DNA of 15,316 nt from CAZEZY01 sp964516635. GTDB lineage: Bacteria > Pseudomonadota > Gammaproteobacteria > Burkholderiales > Burkholderiaceae_C. How positions within the stretch are numbered: the first letter of the stretch is position 1; the number at the start of each line of letters is the position of its first letter. Shown one piece after another: positions 7,213 to 14,434 of the stretch. The DNA is taken from contig CAZEZY010000054.1 in the NCBI GenBank assembly GCA_964516635.1, positions 1 to 15,316 on the forward strand, read 5' to 3'. Both the position numbers and the translations under genes were made by a program. A model generated the notes under the pieces. That model was given only the letters and a program-made list of their open reading frames with translations, ran no database searches and was not told where the DNA came from.

Positions 7213-7287
7213 TCAGCGATTGGCGATGTACATCGTGATTTCGAAGCCGAAACGCATGTCGGTGAAGCTGGGGGTGGTCCATTGCAT
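7213..7287 (-). CDS. pqqA: PqqA, peptide precursor of PQQ
   Basis: A 24-residue peptide that supplies the Glu and Tyr carbon skeleton of PQQ. It reads MQWTTPSFTDMRFGFEITMY and then IANR. The Glu-x-x-x-Tyr motif (Glu 16, Tyr 20) is in the expected place, and the length is typical. A strong ribosome binding site AAGGAG lies seven bases before the ATG. It is the first gene of the pqq run, follows a leader of about 87 bases from a predicted sigma-54 promoter, and is followed by a terminator-like hairpin. After cross-linking by PqqE, flanking residues must be removed by peptidases. Confidence 0.97.
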   Translation of the reverse strand: MQWTTPSFTDMRFGFEITMYIANR

Positions 7288-7321
7288 GAGAGGTCTCCTT
7301 GATCAGGTGAGGGTTGGCACG

Positions 7322-7365
7322 AAATGTGTCTGCAGAACAGACATAGTACGCTGTGTCACACATTT
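7322..7365. repeat. Nested inverted repeats in the pqqA leader
   Basis: The outer arms AAATGTGT (7322-7329) and ACACATTT (7358-7365) are perfect 8-bp complements. Inside lie two smaller perfect dyads, TGTCTG/CAGACA (7327-7332 and 7338-7343) and TGTGT-C-ACACA (7352-7362). On the minus strand this falls just downstream of the predicted transcription start. It could be an operator for a dimeric regulator or competing RNA hairpins in the pqqA leader. Confidence 0.6.
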
Positions 7366-7384
7366 TGTCCTGCGCTTTTCTTTT

Positions 7385-7400
7385 TGCAAATTTGATGCCA
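7385..7400 (-). promoter_or_regulatory. Sigma-54 (-24/-12) promoter of pqqA
   Basis: The minus strand reads TGGCATCAAATTTGCA, compared with consensus TGGCACG-N4-TTGCA. GG and GC are exactly ten bases apart, and the -12 box TTGCA is perfect. Transcription should start near 7375, giving a leader of about 87 bases before pqqA. A sigma-54 activator gene lies at 9450-11645. Confidence 0.75.
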
Positions 7401-7438
7401 GTTTTCCTGGGCTTGGTACTTACCCTGAGGGGTGTCGC

Positions 7439-8449
7439 GTGAACCCTTCGCTCACCGGTCATTGGCGTGCCGGCCGACACCGGGTGGCCTGGACGCTGTA
7501 TGGGCGGGTGGGACAGCCTGTCTGGGTGGTCTTGCATGGCGGTCCGGGCAGCGGGTCTTCACCGACCATGCTTCAACCTTTCGACCTTCGTTGTCAACAG
7601 GTCTTGCTGGTCGATCAGCGTGGCTGTGGCCGAAGTCTTCCCTCTGGCGGGCATGCTCCGATGGGGCTGCATCGGCTCGTGGAGGATCTCGAGGCGCTGC
7701 GCCAGCACCTGGGTATCGGGCGCTGGTCCATGCTGGCGGGCTCGTGGGGCGCCGTGGTGGCGCTGGCCTATGCCGAACGCCATGCCAGGCATCTGGAGCG
7801 GGTGGTTTTTCGAGGCGCATTTCCATGGCGCAAACGGGACATGCGCAGGGTCTATCAGCCGCGATGGACGCCGCGAGGTCAGCGCTGGGATGCGGGTTCG
7901 ATCGATCAACTGTTGCATCGCATGCGACAACTGTTCCATTTTGGAGTACGGTGTGACACAGCCCGGCGCGCGCTCGTTGACTGGCAACGGCTCGAATGCC
8001 GTGCGGCCTGGCGCGGTGCCTGGCGTTCCTGGCTGGCGAGCGATTCCGGGGCCGAAAGGTCACGCGTGCGCCAGGTCATGATCCGGTTGCATCGCGAATG
8101 GCGTCGCTGGCAATCGGCCCGTGCAGGTCAGCTGGGCTGGCGCCCTGGACGTTCACGGGTCATCAAGGCCCAGGTCCACTTCCGAATGCTGACCCTGGCT
8201 CGGGATCGGCACCGGCCCAGCGTTCGTGCCGGCCTGAATGAGTTGAGGCGTCACGCCGTGTCCGTGGACTGGGTTCATGGCCAGTGGGATGCCGTATGCG
8301 ATCCCCAGGGGGCGCGGCAACTCCATGCCCGTCTGGAGGCGAGCCAGTCCCGCTGGCACTGGGTGAATGCGGGTCATCTGGCTGATGAGCCTGCCATCCA
8401 GCAAAGGCTGCGAGAACGGCTGCGTTCATCTGGGCGGAGGGCGACATGA
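7439..8449 (+). CDS. Alpha/beta hydrolase, proline iminopeptidase-like (S33)
   Basis: 336 residues from GTG 7439, chosen because GAGGGG lies six bases upstream and homology begins soon after. The S33 blocks are present: HGGPGSGS (33-40), oxyanion-hole side DQRGCGRS (59-66), nucleophile motif AGSWGA with Ser 102, acid Asp 284 in HGQWDAVCDP, and His 313 in NAGH. Enzymes of this group remove N-terminal proline or other residues from peptides. It is divergent from pqqA and overlaps the next gene by ATGA. Its position suggests a part in trimming PqqA or its products, as prolyl-peptidase genes sit near pqq genes in some pseudomonads; this is inference. The cap region is unusually rich in Arg and Trp. 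No signal peptide is seen. Confidence 0.88.
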   Translation: MNPSLTGHWRAGRHRVAWTLYGRVGQPVWVVLHGGPGSGSSPTMLQPFDLRCQQVLLVDQRGCGRSLPSGGHAPMGLHRLVEDLEALRQHLGIGRWSMLAGSWGAVVALAYAERHARHLERVVFRGAFPWRKRDMRRVYQPRWTPRGQRWDAGSIDQLLHRMRQLFHFGVRCDTARRALVDWQRLECRAAWRGAWRSWLASDSGAERSRVRQVMIRLHREWRRWQSARAGQLGWRPGRSRVIKAQVHFRMLTLARDRHRPSVRAGLNELRRHAVSVDWVHGQWDAVCDPQGARQLHARLEASQSRWHWVNAGHLADEPAIQQRLRERLRSSGRRAT

Positions 8450-9453
8450 GTCTGGCCGAGCGGGTCTTGCGGCGTCTTGGCGTGGGTGTCTGGATGATCG
8501 GTGTGGCAGCGGCACAGGTGGCCACCTCGGCGCAGGCCTGCACGACAGACGGATGGTTGACCCTGGCGCCAGGCATCCACATCTGGCAGCCGGCACCCGA
8601 CCAGGAAATGTCAACCGCAAACGGCGGTCATGTGATGCCGACTTCGGTACTGGTCCATGAAGGACGGGCCTGGGTCATCGACCCGGGCCCCAGCCTGAAG
8701 GCTGGGCAGCAGCTGAAAGCACAGATCGCCTGCCGCTGGCAGGCCCGTGTCGAGCGGGTTTTCAATACCCATGCCCATGCGGAAAACGTGCTGGCGAACA
8801 TCGCATTTCTCGCGGAAGTCGAACGGGGTGAGGTGTCCATCGGGGCCACTCAGGGGACCCGCGATGCCATGGCCAAACGCTGTCCCGACTGTCTGGCCGA
8901 TCTCACCGAGCGAATTGGAGTGGAGCAGATGGACGGTACCGATTATGTGGTGCCTGATGCGATCCTGTCGCCCGGCGAAGTGTGGCGACTGGGGCCGCAC
9001 GATCTGCGCGTTCATGAGGTCAAAGATGCGCATACCTTGAGTGATCTGGTGCTGGTTCACGAGACCGCAGGCGTGGCCTGGGTGGGCGGGCTGGCGTATG
9101 GCCAGCGGCTTCCTGAGTTGGCCCAGGGTTCGCTGTTGGGGTGGCGACGAAGCCTGGCCTGGCTGCAACAGATCCGCTGGACGGCGGTGGTGGGGGCAAC
9201 GGTCAGCATCGCGCCCCAACCAGGCAAGCAGCCAGAGGCCTTGCAGCAGACCGATGCCTATCTGCGTGCCTTGCAGTCGACGGTACTGAATGCCATGGAA
9301 TCGGGCTTGCAGGTGAGCGAAATCACCACCGAAGAAAACGCCCCATTTGCCTCATGGACAGGCTACCCACAGCGTCATGGCTTCAATCTGCAACGGGCCT
9401 GGCGCGAACTGGAACCCGGCTGGATGGACGGGGTGCTCAAGCCGCAACGTTAG
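8446..9453 (+). CDS. Quinoprotein-associated metallo-beta-lactamase-fold hydrolase, exported
   Basis: 335 residues with a hydrophobic leader (about 10-30) ending near SAQA, so it is probably periplasmic. The metallo-beta-lactamase fold is shown by VHEGRAWVIDPGPS (strand and turn), the NTHAHAEN metal motif (His 109, His 111), and DAHTLSDLVLVH and GGLAYG further on. The classic HxHxDH motif is changed: the Asp is Glu 113 and the following His is Asn 114. This resembles proteins that accompany PQQ dehydrogenases and their cytochromes, annotated as quinoprotein relay-system zinc metallohydrolases; their reaction is not established. It is coupled to the hydrolase by an ATGA overlap. Its stop codon interlocks with that of the opposing regulator gene, with no room for a terminator. 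Confidence 0.85.
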   Translation: MSLAERVLRRLGVGVWMIGVAAAQVATSAQACTTDGWLTLAPGIHIWQPAPDQEMSTANGGHVMPTSVLVHEGRAWVIDPGPSLKAGQQLKAQIACRWQARVERVFNTHAHAENVLANIAFLAEVERGEVSIGATQGTRDAMAKRCPDCLADLTERIGVEQMDGTDYVVPDAILSPGEVWRLGPHDLRVHEVKDAHTLSDLVLVHETAGVAWVGGLAYGQRLPELAQGSLLGWRRSLAWLQQIRWTAVVGATVSIAPQPGKQPEALQQTDAYLRALQSTVLNAMESGLQVSEITTEENAPFASWTGYPQRHGFNLQRAWRELEPGWMDGVLKPQR

Positions 9454-11645
9454 TGCCACACATCCGGCGGTAACTGGTCTTTCTTGCGATAGATGGTGTT
9501 GCGTGACACACCCAGGGCCTTGGCCGCCGCCGATACATTGCCTTTGTACTGGCGCAATGCCTGTGCCATGGCCCCCAGCGCCACATCGTGCAGGCTGCCC
9601 CCATCGCCCGCTTCAGGTGCAAAGTCAGCGAAGGTGCAGCCGCTGGTGTCATTGAAGGGGCCCGATGCGGGTGCCGACAGAACCAGGGCCTGTGGTGGGA
9701 TGGCGGTGGTGCCGGCCACCTCTTCGAGAAAATCGTCGGGCAGATGTTCGGGCTGGATGACCCCATCGCAGCCCACCATGACCACTGCGGTGCGAAGCAG
9801 GTTGTGCAACTGCCGGAAATTGCCGGGCCAGTGAAACCGCCGGAACATCTGCGTCACCACGGGTGACAGGTGAACCTCCTGCGCGTTTTCACAGAGGGTA
9901 TCCAGAATCTTTCGGGTCACGATGTCAAAGTCGGTACGCTCTCGCAGGGCGGGCAAGCGGACCACGAGACCGTTGAGGCGGTAATAGAGATCTTCGCGGA
10001 AATCGCCTTTGGCGATCATGTCCTTCAGGTTCTTGTGGGTGGCGCAGATCACGGCGATGTCCACGTCCACTTCCTTGCCCGCACCCAGGGGGCTGACCTT
10101 GCGTTCCTGCAACACCCGCAGCAGTCGGGCCTGCAGGTGTTTGGGCATGTCGCCGATCTCGTCCAGAAAGAGGGTGCCTCCATTGGCCTGCTGGATCTTG
10201 CCGATGGAGCCTTTCTTCTTGGCCCCCGTGAAAGCGCCTTCTTCGTAGCCGAAGAGTTCCGATTCGATGAGCGTTTCGGGGATCGACGCACAGTTGACCG
10301 AAACGAAAGGCTGGTTGCGCCTGGGGGAGTCCCCGTGGATGGCCTGTGCCAGCAAATCCTTGCCCGTGCCCGTTTCACCCAGGATCATGATGGGGATATC
10401 GCGTCCCTGTATGCGTCGCAGTTTCTGGATGACGCTGGCCACCTGGCCATCACCCGTGTCCAGATAGTGAAGCGATGAGAGAGAACCGTTGCCACTGGTC
10501 ATTCGAGGCTCGGCCGATGGGCGTCTGACCGGTGGCGACAGGGACGTCTCGGGTTGTTCCGCTTCCATGGGGTCTGGCGTGGCGTGATTGAAGGGCATGC
10601 TCCAGTTCGGTGTGCTCTTGAACTTGGCGCGGCACCAGACCGTCACGCCGTTGTGCAGGCACATCTGCTTGGGCGCCCGCATGCCCGGCACCATGACTTC
10701 GTGCAGGCTGGAAATGGGCAAACCGAACAGCGACGAGAACGTGTGGGCGCGCAGGGCGTTGATCGACAGGCCGATCTGAAACTGCGCGCTGCGATTGGCC
10801 GACAGGAAGCGCCCCTCCGGCGAGAACACCACGATGCCTTCGACCAGGGTGCCCAGGAATTCGGAGCGGGTATGGAAATGAATGCGGATGGCCTTGGCGA
10901 ACACGTCCGCAAACATGTGGTTCTCGATCATCTGGGCGGACATCCGGACCAGCGCCAGCGTGTGCTGGTGAAAGGACTGGTGATCACCCGTCACGTCCAG
11001 CGCGCCAATGACCTGGCCGTAGGGGTCGAAGATGGGAGAGCAGGAGCACGCCAGGAACTTGTTGGCGTTCAGGAAATGCTCGCTGCCCAGCACGGTCAGG
11101 GCCTCTTCCTCGGCCAGCGCCGTGCCGATGGCGTTGGTGCCTTTGCTGCGTTCTGACCAGTCCATCCCGGGCGTGAGGGCGACGCGGTTGGCCTTTTCCA
11201 GAAAGTCCTGGTCGCCCAGTGAATGCAGGATCATCCCTTTGGCCGACGTCAGCACCAGCATGCTCTGGGTGTTGATGATCTGGTCGTACAGGGTTTCCAT
11301 GACCGGGGCGGCGTGCTGGAACAGGAAGCGGTTTTCCCCGATCACATCGCGCAACTCGCCTTGAGCCGGGCTGGAAAAATCCGGTTGATACTGTTCCTTG
11401 ATCCCGAAGGCTTCAGAACGTTTGTGGGCGAGGCTGATCACCTCGGTAAGTGTGTGCCCCGCTCCGGTATGGCTACCGGTGGCAAGGACGTTACCGGTGA
11501 TGGGCATGCAGTTTCCTTCGGACTCTACCGAGGCGGCAGTGAATGTGGTGCCGTCCCATGAGGGAACCGGTACTTCCTCCTCCGACGCCTTGTCTCCAGC
11601 AAAAAAAATCTTGGTCATGAAATTGTGAACAGATGTCTGGCACAT
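9450..11645 (-). CDS. AcoR-family sigma-54-dependent transcriptional activator
   Basis: 731 residues from ATG 11645 (AGGGA five bases upstream; upstream codons to 11810 look non-coding, and ATG 11618 is an alternative). Domain order: N-terminal region, GAF-like sensor (about 118-245, with CSCSPIFDPYGQVIGALDV), PAS-like segment (about 262-345), a Pro-rich linker, an AAA+ domain from about 400, and a Fis-type helix-turn-helix at the end (NVSAAAKALGVSRNTIYRKK). The AAA+ part has Walker A GETGTGKD (423-430), the sigma-54 contact loop GAFTGA (470-475) and Walker B LFLDE (492-496), so it can open sigma-54 promoters. Two such promoters occur in this window, before pqqA and the PedF-like gene. It probably senses an alcohol, aldehyde or related metabolite. 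The ligand is unknown. Confidence 0.95.
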   Translation of the reverse strand: MCQTSVHNFMTKIFFAGDKASEEEVPVPSWDGTTFTAASVESEGNCMPITGNVLATGSHTGAGHTLTEVISLAHKRSEAFGIKEQYQPDFSSPAQGELRDVIGENRFLFQHAAPVMETLYDQIINTQSMLVLTSAKGMILHSLGDQDFLEKANRVALTPGMDWSERSKGTNAIGTALAEEEALTVLGSEHFLNANKFLACSCSPIFDPYGQVIGALDVTGDHQSFHQHTLALVRMSAQMIENHMFADVFAKAIRIHFHTRSEFLGTLVEGIVVFSPEGRFLSANRSAQFQIGLSINALRAHTFSSLFGLPISSLHEVMVPGMRAPKQMCLHNGVTVWCRAKFKSTPNWSMPFNHATPDPMEAEQPETSLSPPVRRPSAEPRMTSGNGSLSSLHYLDTGDGQVASVIQKLRRIQGRDIPIMILGETGTGKDLLAQAIHGDSPRRNQPFVSVNCASIPETLIESELFGYEEGAFTGAKKKGSIGKIQQANGGTLFLDEIGDMPKHLQARLLRVLQERKVSPLGAGKEVDVDIAVICATHKNLKDMIAKGDFREDLYYRLNGLVVRLPALRERTDFDIVTRKILDTLCENAQEVHLSPVVTQMFRRFHWPGNFRQLHNLLRTAVVMVGCDGVIQPEHLPDDFLEEVAGTTAIPPQALVLSAPASGPFNDTSGCTFADFAPEAGDGGSLHDVALGAMAQALRQYKGNVSAAAKALGVSRNTIYRKKDQLPPDVWH

Positions 11646-11928
11646 GGCAATCCCTGGGGAAAACCCTAGGAATGCAAGGTCATTCGATTTATGCAAGGAA
11701 TGCACCTGCCCGGTCTGTTCGCCAATTCTTGACGGATGAACTGTGAAGGCTCGAGTTTTCAGCAGCCTGACACTTCTCAGGCGATGGCGGGCTGTCACAA
11801 CTTGTCTCAATTTGGAGCAGGCCGTGGCGTGCTGGGACAGTCGGAGGCCATTTTTCTGACTCGCTCAAGCTGGCCCGCATATTGCAAACCGGTCTGTCAT
11901 CTGGAATTTCTTTTCTTTGGAGACATGG
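11646..11928. promoter_or_regulatory. Divergent control region between the sigma-54 activator and the PedF-like cytochrome
   Basis: 283 bases with no gene I can support. Besides the sigma-54 promoter at 11871-11886, it holds a dyad CCTGA-N6-TCAGG (11766-11781) and two near-identical direct repeats, TGTCACAA (11793-11800) and TGTCTCAA (11803-11810), spaced exactly one helical turn apart. These lie about 60-80 bases before the -24 box, a plausible place for enhancer binding by an activator. I see no clear promoter for the regulator on the minus strand. Confidence 0.55.
11871..11886 (+). promoter_or_regulatory. Sigma-54 (-24/-12) promoter of the PedF-like cytochrome operon
   Basis: The sequence TGGCCCGCATATTGCA differs from consensus TGGCACG-N4-TTGCA at one position. 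GG and GC are ten bases apart. Transcription should start near 11898, about 31 bases before the ATG at 11929. Confidence 0.85.
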
Positions 11929-12423
11929 ATGACACCGACTCGTACAACTCATGCCCGTTCGTTGCTGAAGGGCTCATTTCTGGCGGGCCTGGTGCTGGCA
12001 GCTGCCCAGGTATGGGCGCATGGTGATGTGGTTCCCCAGGCCGTAGACACGTCCAGCCTGCCCCAGCTGGGCGCCAAGTGGCTGGATGCCAACCCCTATC
12101 ACAGCAGCAGCCCGGCCCGCGGCGAAGCGTTGCGCATCGGTTCGTCGGCCTACAACCAGAACTGCGCCCGCTGCCACGGGCTGGAGGCGATTTCCGGCGG
12201 CATTTCGCCAGACCTGCGCAAATTCGATGACGATTGCAAGGGGCTGGCCGACAAGGAAAAGCAGGCCGCCTGCTTCAAGGAAATGGATGAATACTTCGTG
12301 GCGGTCATCCGCCGCGGACGCACACGCGATGGTCGCGTCTACATGCCACCCTTCGACGGCATCCTCACCCAGGAAGCCATCTGGGCGATCCGCACTTACA
12401 TTGAAACCCGTCGGGAACCCTGA
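11929..12423 (+). CDS. pedF: Cytochrome c-550, PedF-like
   Basis: Periplasmic monoheme cytochrome c acting as electron acceptor for PQQ alcohol dehydrogenases. 164 residues from ATG 11929, chosen for GGAG six bases upstream. The signal peptide ends near VWA, and the mature protein begins HGDVVPQAVD, typical of PedF. The block YNQNCARCHGLEAISGG carries the heme motif (Cys 79, Cys 82, His 83); VYMPPFDG holds the likely Met ligand (139). Two further cysteines (103, 115) may form a disulfide, as the family region KxxAACF suggests. It leads a two-gene unit with the solute-binding protein and has a strong sigma-54 promoter. The name rests on remembered similarity, so orthology should be read as likely. 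Confidence 0.93.
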   Translation: MTPTRTTHARSLLKGSFLAGLVLAAAQVWAHGDVVPQAVDTSSLPQLGAKWLDANPYHSSSPARGEALRIGSSAYNQNCARCHGLEAISGGISPDLRKFDDDCKGLADKEKQAACFKEMDEYFVAVIRRGRTRDGRVYMPPFDGILTQEAIWAIRTYIETRREP

Positions 12424-12443
12424 AGACAGCGCGAGACGTGACG

Positions 12444-13310
12444 ATGTCTGATGCCTGCATGAAGCGTCGAACACTGCTGGCCGCTGCGGCGGCTTTTGCC
12501 TTGCCTGCCTGGGGGCAGGCTGACGAAGAGGGGTTGCTCTACGAGAAGATCCGGGCCTCTGGCGTCTTGAAGGTGGCGGTCTACAAGGACAACGCCCCTT
12601 ACTCGAACGAAGAGGGTGGCCAGTTGGTCGGGCTGGATGTCGACATTGCCAGAGCACTGGCCGCCCAGATGGGGCTGGCAGCCAGTTTCATGCCGTTCCC
12701 GGCTGGCGAAGAAATGAATGCCGATCTCCGCTGGATGGTGGAAAGAGGGCATTACCTGGGATATGGTCCGGCGGATCTCATGATGCGTGTGCCCGTTGAC
12801 CGGCATCTGATGTTCGCCAACCGCAAGGTGTTCATCTTTGCCCCGTACATGTCCGAGCGTCCGGTGTTGTTGCGTGATAGCCGCCGCCTCGATGAGCCCC
12901 GCAACCCGGACGATCTCCAAGGTCAGCCACTGGCTGCCGAGGCCGGGGCGGGTCTGACCAGTCTGCTGATGGGTTACGGTGGCGGCATGTTGCGTGCCCA
13001 GGTTCGCCTGTACCCGACCGGGATGGCAGCCGCCGATGCCGTGATCCGCGGCGAAACTGCTGCGGCCTACATCACCCGAGCGCTGGCTGAGGCGGCGATG
13101 GCTCGCGCAAGCGGTGCTGTCGATCATCTCCGCATGGACGAACTGGCGCTCAGTCACCTGGCAGCCAAGGGCTGGCCCGTCGGGGTGGCGATCAAAGCCT
13201 CCAATCGGGCGCTGCGTCTGGCGGTTGAAGAGGCGATGCAGGGTCTGCAGTCATCTGGTCAGATGCTGGCTATCTTTCGCAAGAACCGGCTCACGTTGAC
13301 GGCCCCCTGA
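12444..13310 (+). CDS. Quinoprotein-associated periplasmic solute-binding protein (family 3 / XoxJ-like)
   Basis: 288 residues from ATG 12444; ATG 12459, giving a cleaner signal peptide beginning MKRRTLLAAAA, is equally possible, and no clear ribosome site decides. The leader ends near WGQA. The mature part has the amino-acid-binding-protein pattern: GVLKVAVYKDNAPYSNEE, then LVGLDVDIARALAAQMGL, and later LAAEAGAGLTSLLM and DAVIRGETAAAYITRALAE. Such proteins sit next to PQQ dehydrogenase genes without ABC permease genes, as here; XoxJ in methylotrophs is thought to help dehydrogenase maturation or activation, so transport is unlikely. It follows the PedF-like gene by 20 bases and is probably co-transcribed. 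It is convergent with the AAA-less regulator. Confidence 0.88.
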   Translation: MSDACMKRRTLLAAAAAFALPAWGQADEEGLLYEKIRASGVLKVAVYKDNAPYSNEEGGQLVGLDVDIARALAAQMGLAASFMPFPAGEEMNADLRWMVERGHYLGYGPADLMMRVPVDRHLMFANRKVFIFAPYMSERPVLLRDSRRLDEPRNPDDLQGQPLAAEAGAGLTSLLMGYGGGMLRAQVRLYPTGMAAADAVIRGETAAAYITRALAEAAMARASGAVDHLRMDELALSHLAAKGWPVGVAIKASNRALRLAVEEAMQGLQSSGQMLAIFRKNRLTLTAP

Positions 13311-13339
13311 TCTGATGAAGCGGATCGAGAGGCCGCGTT

Positions 13340-14434
13340 CTATTTCCGGCCCAGTTTCCGGTAGATGGTGGCCCGGCTGATGCCCAGGGCTTGAGCGGCC
13401 GCCACCACATTGCCTTTGGCGTCTTCCACGGCCTTGCGGATCATGGCCGTTTCCATGTCGCGCAGCGGCAAGGCATGAACCGTTCGCTGGGCAGGGCACG
13501 CGATCGGCCGCTGAGCATGGACCTGAAGCCGCAAGCCGGACCAAAGGGGCACCTCGGTAGGACCATGTCCCAGAATCGCCAGATCGAAGAGCTGGTTGCT
13601 GTCCAGCGCAAACAGATCGCTGGCGTGTGGCAGGGCATTGAGAGGCGAGAGTTCAAGCATCAGGGCCGCGCTGCGGTTGAAACCCACGACCTTGCCGGAT
13701 TCGTCAAGGCACAGCAGGCCATCGTCATCTTCACCGAGCAGGCGACCTGGCCAGTTCAGCCGCAACAGCAGTGCATGGGGACTGGCCAGGGTGAGGGCAT
13801 TTTCAATGCTGCGGACCGCCTGAGAGACCAGGTGCTTGAGTGCAGGCTGTTCAGGCACCATGACGCCCGTCAGGTCCAGCATGCCCAGCACGTGTCCCTG
13901 TGGCCCACGAATCGGCGCGCCGGCGCAGCTGAAGACCTGGTTGTCGTCAAAGAAGTGCTCGCCGCGGTGCAGCCAGATCGGTTCGCCATCGGTGAGGCAG
14001 GAACCGATGGCCGTGGTGCCCACCTTCTGTTCCGAGAGGTCGACGCCCGGTCGTGCGATGGCCTGGACCGTCTTGTCCTGGTGGTCGAGAAAGCCTTGCA
14101 CGTCCAGCACGATGCCCTCGGCATCGGTGAGCATGGCGAAGTAGCGGGTGTGCAGCAGGGCCCTCGTGAGGGACTTGATCACTGGCTGGCTGGCATGGAT
14201 CAGCGACTGGCTTTTTTCTCGGGCAAGCTGGAGCCTGCCGCCCGAGACAGGGTCAAAGACCACCCGCTCACGGGGGTTCAGCCCCAGGTTCAGGCATCTC
14301 TGCCACGACTTCTCCACCAGCGGCGACAGGCCCACGGCGAGCTGTCCCTCTTCAAAGGCGGACTGGCGAGCCAGGTGTATTCTTTCGAGGCGCCACGCGA
14401 CATGCTGCGGGTTGCTGCTGGTACAACGGACCAT
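13340..14434 (-). CDS. AcoR-like GAF/Fis regulator without an AAA+ domain
   Basis: 364 residues from ATG 14434 (AGGAG eight bases upstream). The N-terminus carries LSPLVEKSWQRCLNLGLNP, the usual opening of AcoR-type proteins. A GAF-like domain follows (about 88-212: YFAMLTDAEGIVLDV, GTTAIGSCL, CAGAPIRGPQGHVLGMLDL), then a PAS-like part (about 230-300: LCLDESGKVVGFNRSAA), and a Fis-type helix-turn-helix at the end (GNVVAAAQALGISRATIYRK). There is no Walker A, GAFTGA or Walker B: the PAS part runs almost directly into the DNA-binding domain. It therefore cannot itself activate sigma-54 RNA polymerase. It is divergent from the aor genes and probably controls them by another mechanism. The frame is intact with no sign of decay, so this seems a real domain architecture. 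Confidence 0.92.
   Translation of the reverse strand: MVRCTSSNPQHVAWRLERIHLARQSAFEEGQLAVGLSPLVEKSWQRCLNLGLNPRERVVFDPVSGGRLQLAREKSQSLIHASQPVIKSLTRALLHTRYFAMLTDAEGIVLDVQGFLDHQDKTVQAIARPGVDLSEQKVGTTAIGSCLTDGEPIWLHRGEHFFDDNQVFSCAGAPIRGPQGHVLGMLDLTGVMVPEQPALKHLVSQAVRSIENALTLASPHALLLRLNWPGRLLGEDDDGLLCLDESGKVVGFNRSAALMLELSPLNALPHASDLFALDSNQLFDLAILGHGPTEVPLWSGLRLQVHAQRPIACPAQRTVHALPLRDMETAMIRKAVEDAKGNVVAAAQALGISRATIYRKLGRK

Noticed and set aside
7314..7335. Plus-strand sigma-54-like box TTGGCACG before the hydrolase gene
   Set aside because: The -24 half fits, but there is no GC ten bases after GG, so the -12 half is missing.
7505..7525. Palindrome GACAGCCTGTC upstream of the pqqA promoter as an activator site
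   Set aside because: It lies inside hydrolase codons and is short; it is at a suitable distance, but alone it is too weak to list as a feature.
6686..7537. 283-codon minus-strand frame spanning pqqA and the start of pqqB
   Set aside because: It is out of frame with both genuine pqq genes and runs through the terminator hairpin and promoter region.
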